Assembly: GCF_035046505.1 (NCBI RefSeq)
Contig: NC_089830.1
Span: forward strand, 24,282,284-24,346,283
Direction of reading: 5' to 3'
DNA from: Tiliqua scincoides
Lineage: Eukaryota; Chordata; Lepidosauria; Squamata; Scincidae
Length of the DNA: 64,000 nucleotides
Part shown: piece after piece, positions 11,201 through 23,400 of the stretch
Numbering within the stretch: the stretch's first letter is position 1
Layout of the letters: each line of letters begins with the position of its first letter
Made by a program: the position numbers and the translations under genes
The notes under the pieces: generated by a model
What the model was told of the DNA's origin: nothing
What the model saw: the letters and a program-made list of their open reading frames with translations, nothing else
The model's database searches: none

Positions 11201-14200
11201 AGTAAGGGGAAGAGTTTCCCCTTGCCTCCTGCTGAGCCACTTCTGACCCCAATCTTGGCTGGACTTGCCTGTTCCAATGCAAGATAGGAGTGAGCTGTAT
11301 GTCCAGCAAGCAGTGGAGAAATCACTGGAAGTCCCTCCCACAGAGAGTCAGAGAATATCAAAATGGGGAGAGGGTGTCAGGCCTTTGGCATCCAAGCCCT
11401 GAATTGTTGTGAGCCAGGATGTGGCAGGAGGGGCCTTGATGTCCAGGCCTCATATGAAATGTAAATTAAAGGAACAGCACCACTGTATGTGATTGGTAAT
11501 CAGCTGCACCTGTTGCAGGTGCGAGCCATGTGAGCTGGGAGAAATGTGTGCTGAGTCACGTAGGCTATGGAGGAATGGTGCAATGCACCACTGGACAGCC
11601 AATCAGAGTGGGTCACAAGACTGTCTTGTGACTATGAGGTCGCCCTACTCTGATTGGCTGGCCCCGGTATATATGGGGGCAAGAGCAGACTTCAGGTGTG
11701 GGTTGCTGTGGTGGAGTTTCTGTGCGTCCTGTTGCTGGTTTGTTCTGTGGCTGGGACTGTGCATTATCTTGACTGTGCCTCTCTGTATCCCTGACTTCTG
11801 GACCGTTTGACTGACTACTCTTCTGCCTGCTCCTTCACCAATACAATTCTGCAACAAACAAGCCTGTGGCTGCTTCTTTGGCTCTGTTTGGGATCGCCTG
11901 CTTCTTGTGCTCTTTCCCTACACTCCCATGCCACTCTGCTATCGGGAAAGCAAGGGCTATCCTCCCCTGCTGACCTGACAGAGGGTCCATTTTCTAAAGA
12001 TGGCTCTAGTTTTTTCATTTGAACATGTTGTGATTGCATCAGTCTGGTGGTGTTCTGCCAGATTCCCAGTCCAAGCTCTGCCTGGAGAACTATGCCCACT
12101 TTTAGCTAATTAGCTCCCCTGCTTTCCTCAAAAGTGACCCTGGTTCTGCCCTGCAGTACTGCTGGACCTTACCACCAGGGTAGCTTGCCTGTTTAACCTA
12201 CAGAGGTCCTCCTTCCTGCCAGCAGCCTCCCGCCACTACAGCAGCCCCTTGGTCCTCAGCAGATCTTGGGCACAGCAGCCAAATACCAGTCTTAGTGTCT
12301 CCAGTAGTTTCTGCTCCAGCAGCTTCCAAAGTCCATTCACACATCAGTCCATCAGCAGTTCCAGCAGTCTATTAGCCATCAATTCCTCAGTCCATTTCTC
12401 CAGTCTGTCCTTCCTCACGCTTCCCACCTTCTGCTACCCACACCAAACTCTCCCTTCATCAGGTGCTTTTATGCCTGAGGGGTCTATTCCCTTCAAGTGG
12501 CTGCAGCTGTGCAGCACACTCTGCTGGGTGCCCAGGCCTTACCCTTAAAGGGGCCACTGCTGATACCACATCTACCTCCTGGCAAGATCTTCTGCGATTC
12601 CAATACAGGTGGCCTCTAATTTCAACCCACATTCCAGCCTGTTGTCTTGAAGCATGTGCCTGAGTTCTCTTTGTGCTCCTCTGATTTGTTGCTGAGCGAA
12701 GGCGGAAGGGTGGTGGCTCTGACCCACTGGCCTTCTGTGTCTGTGTGACAACTCACCCTCTGCTCACTCTTTTTACAGTGAACAATGTTGGCATGAACAT
12801 TCCTCTGCCACTGCATTTTCTAGACCTCCCTGACATTGACAAGGTGTGTTTGGTCTCAGCCAAAGACCGCCTGGCACCTCCCTGCCTGTCATCAGGTACC
12901 GCCATTTCTGCAATCTCCCCTGCACACAGTTGGTGGCTCAGTGCATTGTGACATGTCGGCTGTCATCCCAGGGTTGTAATCAGCTGAGCATGTGAAGTAG
13001 AAACTACAATGCTCCGTTCTCCTTGGACTTCTGTCACCTCCAGAGGTGGCGCAAGTCCGAGGAGACCCATAGGAGCACGCAACCCTTACCCAGGGGTAAG
13101 GAGAAAAGCTTCCCCTTGCCCCTGGCTGAGCCGCTGCTCCCTGCAAACCCGCCTTGGATGCAGCGCAAGCCTCCTGGCTTGCCTGCTTCACTGCAGGTTT
13201 GGATTGCGCCCTAATTTGTGCACCTTAACCATGAACAGTACTATGGCTGCAATCTTATATATGCTCACCTGGGAGCAGGTTTGCTGTAGACATGCATAGA
13301 GGTTTACTGAAATCTGGTCCCCTCTGTCTTCCTGGCTTTTCAGGGGCTTCTTATTTTCAAGGAAGTTGACATTCTACTGCTTTTAGCCTTACTTTTTGTA
13401 CCCTCCACCCACACACATCTTCCCTATTCCACTGTGGATTTCACTGATAGGATCAGATGAAATGGTCTGTAACCCACTGAGGCGTGTTCTGATTTAAACA
13501 TCTTCAGCTCAGAGGTGCTACAGGACTCTTTGTTGCTTAATCTCCTTGACAAGAATCAGAGAAGGAGGGAGGAACCTTTCAACACTTCCCGATCCCCTCC
13601 CGGACTGCCCTGCAACTTAAAAGGATGGTTTGCCTCCTGTCCCGAATGGTAGGAGTTTCCAGATAGGGCAGTTCTCAAGATGATTAGGAAACACACTCTG
13701 TGATATCAGATCTAGCTTCTGGTTTTTGCCCTCATTTGGATGGGCAAACAGCTGCCTGTGATTGAAGAGGTGAGGCACTGGATGTGAGAGAACATAAGAA
13801 CATAAGAACAGCCCCACTGGATCAGGCCATAGTCCAGCTTCCTGTATCTCACAGCGGCCCACCAAATGCCCCAGGGAGCACACCAGATAACAAGAGACCT
13901 CATCCTGGTGCCCTCCCTTGCATCTGGCATTCTGACATAGCCCATTTCTAAAATCAGGAGGTTGCACATACACATCATGGCTTGTACCCCATAATGGCTT
14001 TTTCCTCCAGAAACTTGTCCAATCCCCTTGTAAAGGCATCCAGGCCAGATGCCATCACGCCATCCTGTGGCATGGAGTTCCACAGACTGACCACACGCTG
14101 AGTAAAGAAATATTTTCTTTTGTCTGTTCTAACTCTCCCAACACTCAATTTTAGTGGATGTCCCCTGGTTCTGGTGTTATGTGAGAGTGTAAAGAGCATC

Positions 14201-17200
14201 TCTCTATCCACTCTGTCCATCTCCTGCATATCTTTGTATGTCTCAATCATGTCTCCCCTCAGGCACCTCTTTTCTAGGCTGAAGAGGCCCAAATGCCCTA
14301 GCCTTTCCTCATAAGGAAGGTGCCCCAGCCCAGTAATCATCTTAGTTGCTCTCTTTTGCACCTTTTCCATTTCCACTATGTCTTTTTTGAGATGCGGCAA
14401 CCAGAACTGGACACAATACTATAGGTGTGACCTTACCATGGATTTGTACAATGGCATTATATTAGCCATTTTGTTCTCAATACCTTTTTTAATGATCCCA
14501 AGAGACAAACAGGGAGAGGCTGTGACTGAGTGGAAGCTGCTTGTGCCTCTGTCTTGTCTTTGAAACATCCCTCTCTTGCATGGAGGAGCCAGTAAACGCC
14601 GTGACCAACGAAGCAGGTTGTTTTAAGGACACTATTTTGATTGAAAAGTGGAGCTTAACTAAAGTCAATACATTTTAAAACAAACCTTGAATTCAAGTCT
14701 TCAAGACTCAGGCTCTACTTCTGTCAAATTCAGACTGTGGCCGCTCTTTCTCTCCACCTTTTACTAGCTGAAGTGTCCTGTGACGCTCCAAAGGCTGTGG
14801 AGAGATGCCAAGGTGGTCTGGAAAGTCAAGGCCCCCTTGGTCTCTCATCAGCTGCCGGAAGCTTTGTGACAAGACAACAACCAAGACAGTCACACTTCTT
14901 TTCCGTCTCTTACAGTATATACCTGACTTGGTGAACTGCAATATACTTTCGACATTGAAGGTGGGTGATGTATGGATGGAAACGGGACATGGAAGGGGAA
15001 GGTGCTTGGGCCCCGTTTCCCATCACTGACTGTGTGTCACTGCTCTTGTTCTCCTAGATGACACAGATCATCCTTCCTCAGATGGTTGCCAGGTAGGAGA
15101 GGAGGGAATCTGCACCCCTCAGAACCTGCCTGTACAGTATTCCAGAATGACACCTGTGAGGGCTTCTGCTTCCTCCAAGGAAACTGGATTTTGATTGGGG
15201 TTGTCAACAATATAGGAAAAAAGTATCATGAGCAGATGTGTGGACAGAACCCTCTGCTCCAAAAAAGAGGGACAAAGCTCATCTGTGGCAAATTTGCAGG
15301 AAAGAAAGGAACAGTAGTAATAATATAGCACAGAGATGGTTCTGGTCCATGGCACATTGAACCCAAAATGGTTGGTTGGCCACATCGCGTAGTTTAGAAG
15401 GCTAGAAAAAGACATTTGCTTGTCTCCATTTGCTCTTTTCCAGTCCTTGGGGTCACAGTCTTTCTGGTGCCACAAGGGCTCTTTGATTGCTGTAAAGGCA
15501 ATCCTTTACACTCTGGAATATTTTGGAGAATCCTGGTTTGCATTGGATTCCTTACAGAAGGGCAGGTGTTCCGCTAACTCACCAGAATGACTCTCTCTGT
15601 AGGAAGAAGGGGATTATCATAAACATGTCTTCGATATTTGCCTGTCGTCCTATGCCCCTGCAACAGATATATGCTGCATCCAAGGTGAGGAGCATGTACA
15701 CCTCTGTAACCCTATACCTGAAGGTCCAGGCTTTCTTACTTCCATTGTCTCCCTCTACTTCATGACCGCCAAATAATCTGCTTTTCATATAATAAGTGGA
15801 ACTTGCAGCTTGATCGTGCCCTTGTCAGTTGAGGTCTAACCATCTTTTGCAAATGTGGCTATGAGAATGGGAGCCAATGTCCTCACCCTAAGTGCCCGTG
15901 GAGTTATTTCCACCCTCAGACCTTGATTTTTCTGCTTCTGTTTCAGACACTTCTGGATCTTTTCGCGCGAGGGTTGGACCGAGAATACCGCTCCAAAGGC
16001 ATCATTGTGCAGGTATTGTTGATTGAGCCTCTTGTTCTTATCCCAAGGAATCAAAGGACAGTCGGACTTGTGGCAGTCACTCAACAGGGCTTGGCAAAAT
16101 TCTCCCAGTTAAAAAATTACTTATTTTTTACTCCTTATTTCACTTTGTATATCGTGTGGTCAGGGGCTCAGTGATGACCTATCTCCTGCAGCGCAATCCT
16201 ATCTTGTGCTGCAACAGGCAGACCAGGAGGCCTGCGCTGTATCCGGCATAAAATAGGGGCTCAAAGTGGCTCAGCCAGAGGCAAGGGGAAACTCTTCCCC
16301 TTACCCCCAGGTAAGCCACTGCAGCCCCTATGGGTCTCCTCAGTGGCATGTTCGAAGAGAGCGCTATGCTGCTCGGGAACGGGGTTTGGGATCCAGCATA
16401 ACTGCCCGGTCCCAGCCCCAACTCCTGCTCCCCGCCCACCCGCCCCCAGGACCGCCCTCCCCCTGCCCTCCCCTGCCCTCCCCCTGCCACAGAACACCTC
16501 CCTCCTGCCTCCTTCCCACACACCCCAGAGCCATGCGTCGGCCAAGCTTGGCTGATGCGAGGCCCCTCCCGAAGTCGGCGCGGAGGTTGGCCAGTATGTG
16601 TCCGTGCGCCAGCCAATGCACGAGGAGGCGCAAACATGCTTTATGGCACATTTGTGCCGGCCCAACCCCAGGTCAGGCTTGCGCCCTTAGTTAAGCAACT
16701 TTAGTATCTGGAGGCAGGGCAGAGGAGAGGAGGAAGCAAGTTTGCTTCAGTTACTAGTTCCCCTTTATCTTGTGTTAGTGTTGTGTACTTGGAGCCTACA
16801 TCTCCTGCCCAGAACCTTCTGCCACTTCAACCTCAGGCTGCAGTTCCCAGCTCCTGTCCTGAGGAATCCTGAGCTGGAGAAGACAAGCCTGGATTCAGAC
16901 ATGGTCTCCCGCTGTAATGCTCCTTTCTTCCGCAGAGTGTGCTGCCCGCTTTTGTTGACACCAATATGACTGCCAAGTATGCAGAATGTGGGAAGATACC
17001 GGCAGATGTGTTTGCGCACAAGGCCTTGAATACTGTGGGGCTCACCAACAGGACCTCGGGCACACTTAAGCACAGCATTCAGGTAAGTTTAGTGTGGGTT
17101 GCAAGGTAGATTAATGGACAGCAGCAAACCCTTGTTTGTTTTTTATCCTCTATGCCAGCAGTTTTCAAACTCTCTAAGGGAGTATGAACTGCTCTAAGTC

Positions 17201-18251
17201 TTTGTGGGGGTGGGGGGGAGGCAGTGATGCAATCCCCAGGATTGCGCCACTCAGGGGGGCTGCAGGGGCTTGGCTGTACATACTGAAGCCTCCTGCCAGC
17301 TCCTGAGGGTGCAGGGAGCCCTGCGCGACCATCTGCAGGTTCCCCACAGCTTTGAAAGTGCAAGTGGAATGATTGCGCCCCACCTCCGCAAAACCGGAAG
17401 TTGCTTGTCCCCTGAGCAACACGATCCTTAAGGGGCAGGGCCTTTGGGCGACGCCCCAGTTTGTAAACCCCTGCTCTATGCAAAAAATGTGAACACCAAC
17501 ATATTCTTGGTCTGGCTCTAGGGCAAAGTCCAAACGTTATTTAGTTGTGGGTAGTTTATTTCCCACCTCCACTTGTTTTTCATGTTACAAAATGCAATCG
17601 GAGAGTCTGCAGTTCGCCTCCATAGGTGAGATGTGGAGTTTGCAGAACTATTACCAGTTTGCGTGCCATTAATGCAGTAGTAGCTCTGCTGAGTCTCAGG
17701 CATACATTAGAGGGGAGCAGAAGCCGGTGAGCACATGAAGGCGAGTTCCTCCTATCAGTCTACCCAAGGCGGCTACCTCAGTTGGCCTCATGGATGGGCC
17801 GGCCCTGCTGATATTAGTTGGTTTCCTCTCCGAGGGCCTTGGGAACTGCAGCTTGTGAGGATGCTGAGAATTCTGTAACAGAGAATTTGGGGCATCTGTG
17901 CCTCTGGCCTCCTCCCAGAACCAAGCGTTTCCTGGGGGGGAGGGAATAAATTTGAAGCCAGTTCTGGCTAATAAGGCTGCGGCCTCATTACATCCCCCAA
18001 ACTCTACTCCTTAGTCGCCTTGGGTGCCCCCCAGGGAGAAAGGCAGATCGCAACTCCAATAAATAAATAATAATAAATACTCCTCTTGCTCAGAGAAAAG
18101 CCTCACTCAGCCTTGCTCAGCATTTTCCTTCTTTTCGTTTGCCTTTCAGTATCTCGTGGGACGGACATTATTTCCCCAGTGGTTGCAGTTTTCACCCATC
18201 GGGATTGCTCTTGTTTTCTTCTTCCACAAGATCATAATGAGGCAGGACTAG
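8292..18251 (+). CDS. HSD17B3-like: HSD17B3-like SDR12C dehydrogenase, gene A, 11 exons
   Basis: Exons: 8292-8463, 9384-9430, 9682-9757, 10474-10584, 12779-12843, 14916-14960, 15058-15092, 15603-15684, 15947-16012, 16936-17082, 18150-18251. All have GT-AG borders and compatible phases; the product is 315 aa (human HSD17B3: 310 aa, also 11 exons). Exon 1 encodes an N-terminal membrane segment. Residues 60-67 (TGATAGIG) are the nucleotide-binding loop, and Arg86 in LISRSLEKL matches the NADPH-binding Arg80 of human HSD17B3. Residues 137-140 are NNVG. Ser194, Tyr207 and Lys211 form the catalytic set (YAASK). The family reduces 17-ketosteroids (HSD17B3) or long-chain 3-ketoacyl-CoA (HSD17B12) at the ER; the exon 5-10 text is somewhat nearer HSD17B12, so the substrate is open. 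Introns hold LTR, CR1 and MITE insertions. Confidence 0.92.
8870..9275 (+). repeat. Unclassified interspersed repeat in intron 1 of gene A
   Basis: Begins gatttaatt.atggactaaaa and ends near cacaaaggggtcctcag. A reverse-strand copy lies at 22987-23400 and a truncated start at 19232-19290. A long open frame across it shows no domain. The copies also lie in the 3' flanks of genes A and B, so it is an interspersed repeat and not an intron-specific element. Class unknown. Confidence 0.55.
9598..9645 (+). repeat. Short tandem repeat, about 15-bp unit x3
   Basis: Three units of ccctttgcaactagt type just before exon 3 of gene A. The array is also present, reversed, in gene C (about 59516-59552), so it predates their split. 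Confidence 0.7.
10575..11150 (+). repeat. Tandem duplication that copies the exon 4 donor, with a TIR element
   Basis: The end of exon 4 and start of intron 4 (10575-10622) recur at 11045-11092 with the donor motif ggtatatgca intact. Each is followed by a gcaatcctaacagcacaatagg terminus. Between them lies a GC-rich body of the MITE family seen at 16191 and 33579. The same arrangement occurs in gene B (35110-35690) and gene C (57160-57740), so it predates the gene copying. Confidence 0.75.
11375..11980 (+). mobile_element. Solo LTR (endogenous retrovirus fossil) in intron 4 of gene A
   Basis: 606-bp LTR bounded by TGTCAGG and CCTGACA, with a perfect 5-bp target duplication (gaggg at 11370-11374 and 11981-11985). 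It has paired CCAAT-type boxes (gccaatcagagtggg and ctgattggctgg) and a TATA motif (gtatatat near 11668). No internal region. Gene C has it at the same site (56328-56935); gene B has an empty site near 34880. A related copy sits at 26456-27057. Confidence 0.88.
12051..12607 (-). mobile_element. Second solo LTR in intron 4 of gene A
   Basis: 557-bp TG...CA element (TGTTCTGCC to CCAATACA on the plus strand) with a perfect 5-bp duplication ggtgg at 12046-12050 and 12608-12612. It is shared with gene C (55702-56257). Gene B shows the uninterrupted site near 34817-34830. It differs in sequence from the neighbouring LTR, so it is a separate insertion. The orientation is a guess. Confidence 0.8.
12990..13214 (-). 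mobile_element. Truncated GGGCGCAATCC-type MITE
   Basis: Ends at 13214 with ggattgcgccc, the terminal inverted repeat of the family. It corresponds to the left part of the full copy at 33579-34161 in gene B. The inner and other terminal parts are missing in gene A. Confidence 0.65.
13790..14501 (-). mobile_element. 5'-truncated CR1 LINE in intron 5 of gene A
   Basis: Minus-strand text gives the CR1 RT C-terminus ([44 protein letters not shown]) and then the CR1 3' UTR, ending in aagaacat octamer-type repeats at 13790-13810. The same insertion is in gene B (32288-33000), so it predates the A/B split. Confidence 0.9.
16191..16686 (-). mobile_element. GGGCGCAA-type MITE in intron 9 of gene A
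   Basis: About 496 bp with imperfect inverted ends (gcgcaatccta at the left, ttgcgccc at the right) and a GC-rich core. Orthologous copies: 30069-30564 in gene B and 52110-52604 in gene C. The long GC-rich open frames on both strands are compositional. Confidence 0.7.
17156..17473 (+). mobile_element. hAT-type MITE in intron 10 of gene A
   Basis: 318 bp with imperfect terminal inverted repeats (cagcagttttcaaact and agtttgtaaacccctg). It has a perfect 8-bp target duplication ctctatgc at 17148-17155 and 17474-17481, the length used by hAT transposases. No coding capacity. Confidence 0.85.
17990..18078 (+). mobile_element. L2-type LINE tail fragment
   Basis: A ccttgggtgccc...gagaaaggcagatcg...aataaataaat pattern is the 3' end of the L2-like family seen whole at 27981-29990. 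It sits 70 bp before exon 11 of gene A and is conserved in B (about 25750-25830) and C (about 50555-50640). Confidence 0.6.
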
Positions 18252-19290
18252 CCTTCCTTGCTGGAGATCCGCGAGGGGATGGGGCATGGCCCAATGTCCT
18301 GGCCCTAAAGCTTTGTTTGGATCTTGTTGTCCTGCACACAGATGTTAAAGAGAAGTTTCCCACTAAGTTTCCACTGCATATTTGGGAAGCTGCTTTTCCC
18401 CCCACATAACCAATTCATTTCAGTCGAGAATTGAAAGGGCCTTGATAGCTTTAACAGCCAGGGAACAGCCGCCCTAGTGGCCCCTGTGAACGCCATGTAG
18501 AAGGCGAGGAAAAGTCCTAAGCAGAACTGGGCTTACTGGTTAACATGGAGCTATTTCTTTTCTCAATGCTAACTTAACTCTGACCTTGCAAAAAGGGGAA
18601 GTAGTCTAAGTGAATACTATGTGATCAGGCTTCTCCCAGGAGTGAAGGCTGTCAGTATACAGACATGTTCCCCTATCCGCAGGGATTCTGTTCTGGAACC
18701 CAATTCATGTGGATACATGAATCCGTTTACAGAAGGGGTTGCTCCTCACCCTCCAGAGAGAAGGGGGTGCACAGGGGAGGGAAGCACTTATCTGATCCAC
18801 ATTTAAGTGAAACCACCAATATGGGATTCACGGACACGGCCCCCCATAGTAATCTTTACAGATAGCCATATCAAAGAAAGTGTCATCAGGGAAAGGGTGA
18901 GAACCATCAAAGCGAAACAACTGAAAGTTGGTTGAAACTGATTTTTCTCCTGGTGCTCATTTTTCGCTGGTTTTGTTAAGTTGCTAAATGATGATTGCCC
19001 ATCCGGAAAAACTGTACAATGTAACACGCCCTGTCTGTGCCAGGCAGAGGCTTGGTTTTTAGCTCTGTTGCCAGGACTGCCTCTTGTTTTCAGCTGAATC
19101 TTTTTTTCTTTACTTTATTGATGAATAACAAAATAAAAAAAGATACTATCGTAAAATGCAATATTATTTATGTATTTTTTAACAACTTATAAAGGAAAAG
19201 GGGGAAGCTGTTGTTGTTGATGCTGATGATGATTTAATTGATCGACTTAAAACTCCAACCCTCAGCTGGCTCAGAAATGCACTTATTTCA
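18252..19290 (+). repeat. 3' flank of gene A, inverted copy of gene B flank
   Basis: From the stop codon to about 19290 this matches the reverse complement of 25578-23330 (gene B, interrupted there by CR1 and another repeat) and of 50387-49440 (gene C). It contains a mariner-like stretch with 'ccgcagggattctgtt' text (about 18660-18900) and an A-rich run (19100-19195). These flanks make A and B a tail-to-tail inverted repeat. Confidence 0.75.
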
Positions 19291-19339
19291 CTATTAATGC
19301 ACTATACTCAGTGAGCCCTGAGAGCCCTGAGAGCAGATA

Positions 19340-20400
19340 AAGTCAATCTCTAGGTGACTTCTGAATGCCATGCTGGGGATTTCAACAGGGGCTGCAGTCA
19401 ATAACAGTTGGAACATTGGCCCAGGTGTCAGTCATTACCATATACGGGCATTACATCCCAAAGGCCCCCCCCACACACACACACTCACATCAGCAGCATA
19501 GAAAAGGGCAGAACAATCTTCACGCAGGGCTCTCATTTTCTGCAAGCCAGTAGGAGGTGTTAGCACATTCTCACTCTGTGAGGCCAACCTGAGTGCGACA
19601 GCCCAATCCTGAGCTGCCTGGTGCCCAGGGTTGCAGTGGCGCCAAAATGGCTGCCCCCGGATCCAACTGACACCGGGTAGCTGTTGGCGGCTTCCAAGTT
19701 CTCTGAGGGAAGGGGACCTTCGTCCTGTGCTTTTAAGCACAGGAAATGGGCTTAAATAGAAGGCAAAATGCAACATATTTGAAGTAAAAATCTAGAATAA
19801 AAAAATTCCTTCACTACATACAAATGAAATAACCAGCTTAACCGGTTCACCTGCAACCCTGAGAGCAACATGCTGGAGTCAAGCTGAATCCATTTCAGCA
19901 CCTCTTCCCTGTTGCAGATGCAGTTGTCTAGGGCTGCCTGTTTATTGATGTGTATCTTCCAAATGTATATAGAATCTGGCTTACAGTTCTGCTATTACTG
20001 CCCCCATAAGGGAGTCCAAGTGAAATTCAGGGGACAGAAAGAAAAGGAAAGGCAGTTCAAGGGCAGTCAGACCGGGATTCTGAGTGCAGTTGTATGTTTG
20101 AACCAGCACTGAGCTGCTTCTCATTACCAGAAGCCTGGCTATCTAGATTTTCCTGGAACGGCGAGTAACGTGTCCCAGTTGAAAATCTGACGCAATCACA
20201 GAACGAAGCTTCTGATTCATTCCCCAGTTCATGTTTCCATTAGCAGAGCACACACTACCCTTCCTAAGCAAGTCTCAGCGGGTGCAATCACGTTGCACCT
20301 TGCTGAACAATGTCCTGGCTGGGTCCTTCCCAGTTTCAATAAAAGAAGTTTGATGTGATGGACTCCCTGGGCAGAATTTCCATCTCTAATGCAATGTCTT
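19340..20400 (+). repeat. Copy of the exon 1 upstream flank
   Basis: This block is a direct repeat of the DNA upstream of the orphan exon 1: 44510-44880 plus 48107-48650, which there are split by CR1 and L1-like insertions. Read on the minus strand, the 19340 end corresponds to the promoter-proximal end, but no exon 1 follows it. It is probably the leftover of a further minus-strand gene copy. Confidence 0.6.
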
Positions 20401-20498
20401 TGCTTTCTGGCAAATGCTGGGTTGTGCTAAGTTACCCTTCCTACAGTAACGTCTATCCTTGTCAGAAACCCAAAGGGGTCTTCCTAATTCCACCATCT

Positions 20499-22986
20499 TG
20501 TTGCAAGGTCAAAGCAAAGTTCAAAAGCAAACTCAGTAGGCAAGAGTGATGATTGTCTGCAAGCTTTATTTTGTTGCCAGCAACGGGCTTCTCAGGGACT
20601 CCTGTCCAAAGCGAAGAGAGCCATGTGGGAACTCTCAGAGCCCACAGAGAAAAAACAATTTTCCAGTGTGAGCCTCTCCCTTATATTTGATTCTGGCTCC
20701 TTTGTCTGAGGAGTCTTACACTTCTCATTGGCTGGTGTGTGACATCAGAAATGGGGGCCTTCTCAGGGTTGGCCAGAGATAACTTTACAAGCATTTGATT
20801 GGTTGGCTTCAAATTACAAACTCCAAAAAAGGCAAAATGTACATTTGAGACATTATAGAAAACATTGTTTCCAACAACCACTAGATGGCACTGTTTACTC
20901 ATTTATTACTGGCCTTTGGTATGTCTTTGTTTATTTCTGACCCTGACAGAGTTATTAATGTTATCTTTCCAAATCCCTTCTGTCTGGTCTCATCAATCAC
21001 TGTGGGCTTTCTGCTAACTGTTTGAACTGTTTGAACTAAGTCTTTTGGTCTTTCCTCTATTCTATGTGTAATTCTCTTGATGTGACTTCGTTATTGTGAT
21101 GTATAGTGGTATAATTATATTTGATACAAGACAAACTCACTTCTTATTGTACAAAAGGATTCTCTTTTAGAACTCTTTTCTTATTTTAAACAAATCTCTT
21201 TTCCCTCTGTGTCAGCTTAGAGGTTCTCATTATGTTTTGCTGGCTTATCAGGGACTCTCTGCTATGTCTCTGCTTATCTCTGCAGATGCCTGTATCTTAG
21301 AGTGATAGAGATTTTAAAGGTTAACCTAACTTCTCTCAGATAAGAAAAACACCCGAAATTAGGAGCCAAAGTAGTGACTATTTTTCCTGTTAAAACCAGG
21401 ATAGGAAAAGTCATTATGTCAAGATGACCTGCAGAGAAAAAACATGTGCCTCATAGCTTTCTCAAAAGGAACATTCCAGGGTCTTATGTAATCAAAGTTG
21501 CAGGCCAGAAACTTCTCCATACATGGCTCATAGACTTCCCAGTTAGGGCTGGAACCATGCACCAGTATGCCAAATAAGGAGAGGGAAATGACATGCAATA
21601 TCACATGGGTCAATTATTTGTGAGAGAGTATAAGTAAAGGAGTTTTGGGTGTGGTTCTCTGAGAAAACCCACTGATCCACCATGGGGTAACTTCGAACCT
21701 GTATCCATCCTAATCTATTCCTAATCTGTAAATAGCATGTAAATAAACTTTCTATATGCTTTTAAAGGAGTCTGTGTCTGCTTACTATTTGACCCAGAGA
21801 TCAAGTCCCAGAAATCTCTCTATCAGAGTACTCTTTTAATTGGCAACAGATTTACTGTCTTTGCCAAGGCTGTCAACTGTCTTATCTAATGTTGCTAGTT
21901 TTCCCTCATTAAAACTGCTTCTAACCTGTGTATAACCTTTCTTGGTGCCAAGAGATATCAGCTTCCTAATTAATTGGTGCAGGCGCATCCTGCTTCCTAG
22001 TTCTCTGTATGTTGTATCTAATCTCACTTTTAGTTGTAAATCTGTCTCTGAGTCTACAGAGATATACAGAGTTCTTATCTTGTGAGGAGTAACTTTTCTT
22101 AGAGTCTCCTTGTTAGACTCTCTTAATTAACTTTGCCAGACATCTGCCTCTTCAAGATTACAGGGATACAGCTCCTATATTCCATATCTGTGAACTGTCT
22201 GCGAGACAGATTACTTCTGCCAAGGTTGCATCTGAATTACAATTTTCAAACTTGTGGCTTTAAGTAAGACTTTCACCTTTCTGTGTATTTCATGCTTTGA
22301 TCTAACTATTCTGACAACTAAAAATTCACTTTAAACTACCATACATTGCTACTAACATTAATTTACACCTTTAAGCAATAACTATTAAGTAAACAAGCAT
22401 TGTGATCTCTTTGACATGAAACTCTGGTTAGTACCCTTTAAATACTGCTCTTAGTGCTCCACATATGTATATCTAGACTGTATTTTTGATTTAAAGGGAA
22501 CTAATAGAATAATAAGTTTAAAAAATCCAAAAAGCCTTTTTCCATGTGTCTTCATCTGTCTATTTGTTTCCAAGCAGGGCTGAGGCTGGAATTTCCTTCC
22601 CTCATGCTGCCTATTCAGAGACAATGCTTTATCTGATGCTTCTGTATAATGAATATACAAGGCTGTAAATTTGATTCCAAGAGAAGCTTAAATCATTTGT
22701 CATACTAGCAATTAGCCTGAGATGGAAACTTCAGCTTCTTATACTCCCTTTTCCATGAAGCGTTCACTTTATCTGATGTCCTTGACAGTTTGTCAAAAGA
22801 CATTCTTTGAGACTGATTTACAGCCTGCCTGCAATTTGCAGTTTCTGGCCTGCTTGAGACTGAGAGAGGGCAAAATGGATTTTTGTAAACATTTGAACAT
22901 TTTCCCTATTAAACTTCCTAATGATTTGCTCTGTTTAACTTTTAATTTGTTTGTGTTTGGCTTATGGCTTTCATTAGCCTGTATCA
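20499..22986 (-). mobile_element. Large solo LTR (endogenous retrovirus fossil)
   Basis: On the minus strand it begins TGATA and ends CTTGCAACA, flanked by atct on both sides (20495-20498 and 22987-22990), a 4-bp duplication. A cap-proximal block with aataaagcttgcagac is shared with the plus-strand copy at 35789-37330, which defines the family. It is about 2.5 kb against 1.5 kb for the relative, so it may hold extra inserted sequence. No internal viral genes seen. Confidence 0.75.
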
Positions 22987-23400
22987 ATCTGAGGACCCCT
23001 TTGTGACAATGGCTTCTGCATGAAGGTCATTTCAGTGCAGGAAGAGGTGGCAACTGCATCACATACAACCCATGGGACCCCAGGTGCACACATCCATCCT
23101 TGCAAAGTATTAGAAAGTGTGCTGGGGACACCGTCGGAGCTGGACACCAACCCCAGGAGACAGATCTGGTGAAGGAGCCAGGCTCCAGAAGCAGAATGGA
23201 GATGGGTTGGATTTCAGCACTGAGGCAACATGATGAATGCACAGACAGAAGAGAAGGAAGAATGAGTGAGAACAAGAATAGAGACCTGATAACGAGGCAA
23301 GCCCAGACCTTGTGCCCATAAGTGCAGCATCCAATAAGTGCATTTCCTGAGCCAGCTGAGGGTTGGAGATTTTAGTCGATCAATTAAATCAGCATCAACA
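22987..23400 (-). repeat. Reverse copy of the intron 1 interspersed repeat
   Basis: Matches 8870-9275 in reverse orientation over its length. It was interrupted at its cctcag end by the solo LTR at 20499-22986. Confidence 0.6.

Noticed and set aside
11493-11810. 105-residue Cys/Trp-rich ORF, also at 56500-56817
   Set aside because: It lies entirely within a solo LTR over its CCAAT/TATA promoter region; conservation between the copies reflects shared ancestry.
16179-16694. Long overlapping GC-rich ORFs on both strands (also at 30061-30576 and 52092-52616)
   Set aside because: They lie in the MITE cores; Gly/Arg/Pro-rich text on both strands reflects GC bias and few stops, not coding.
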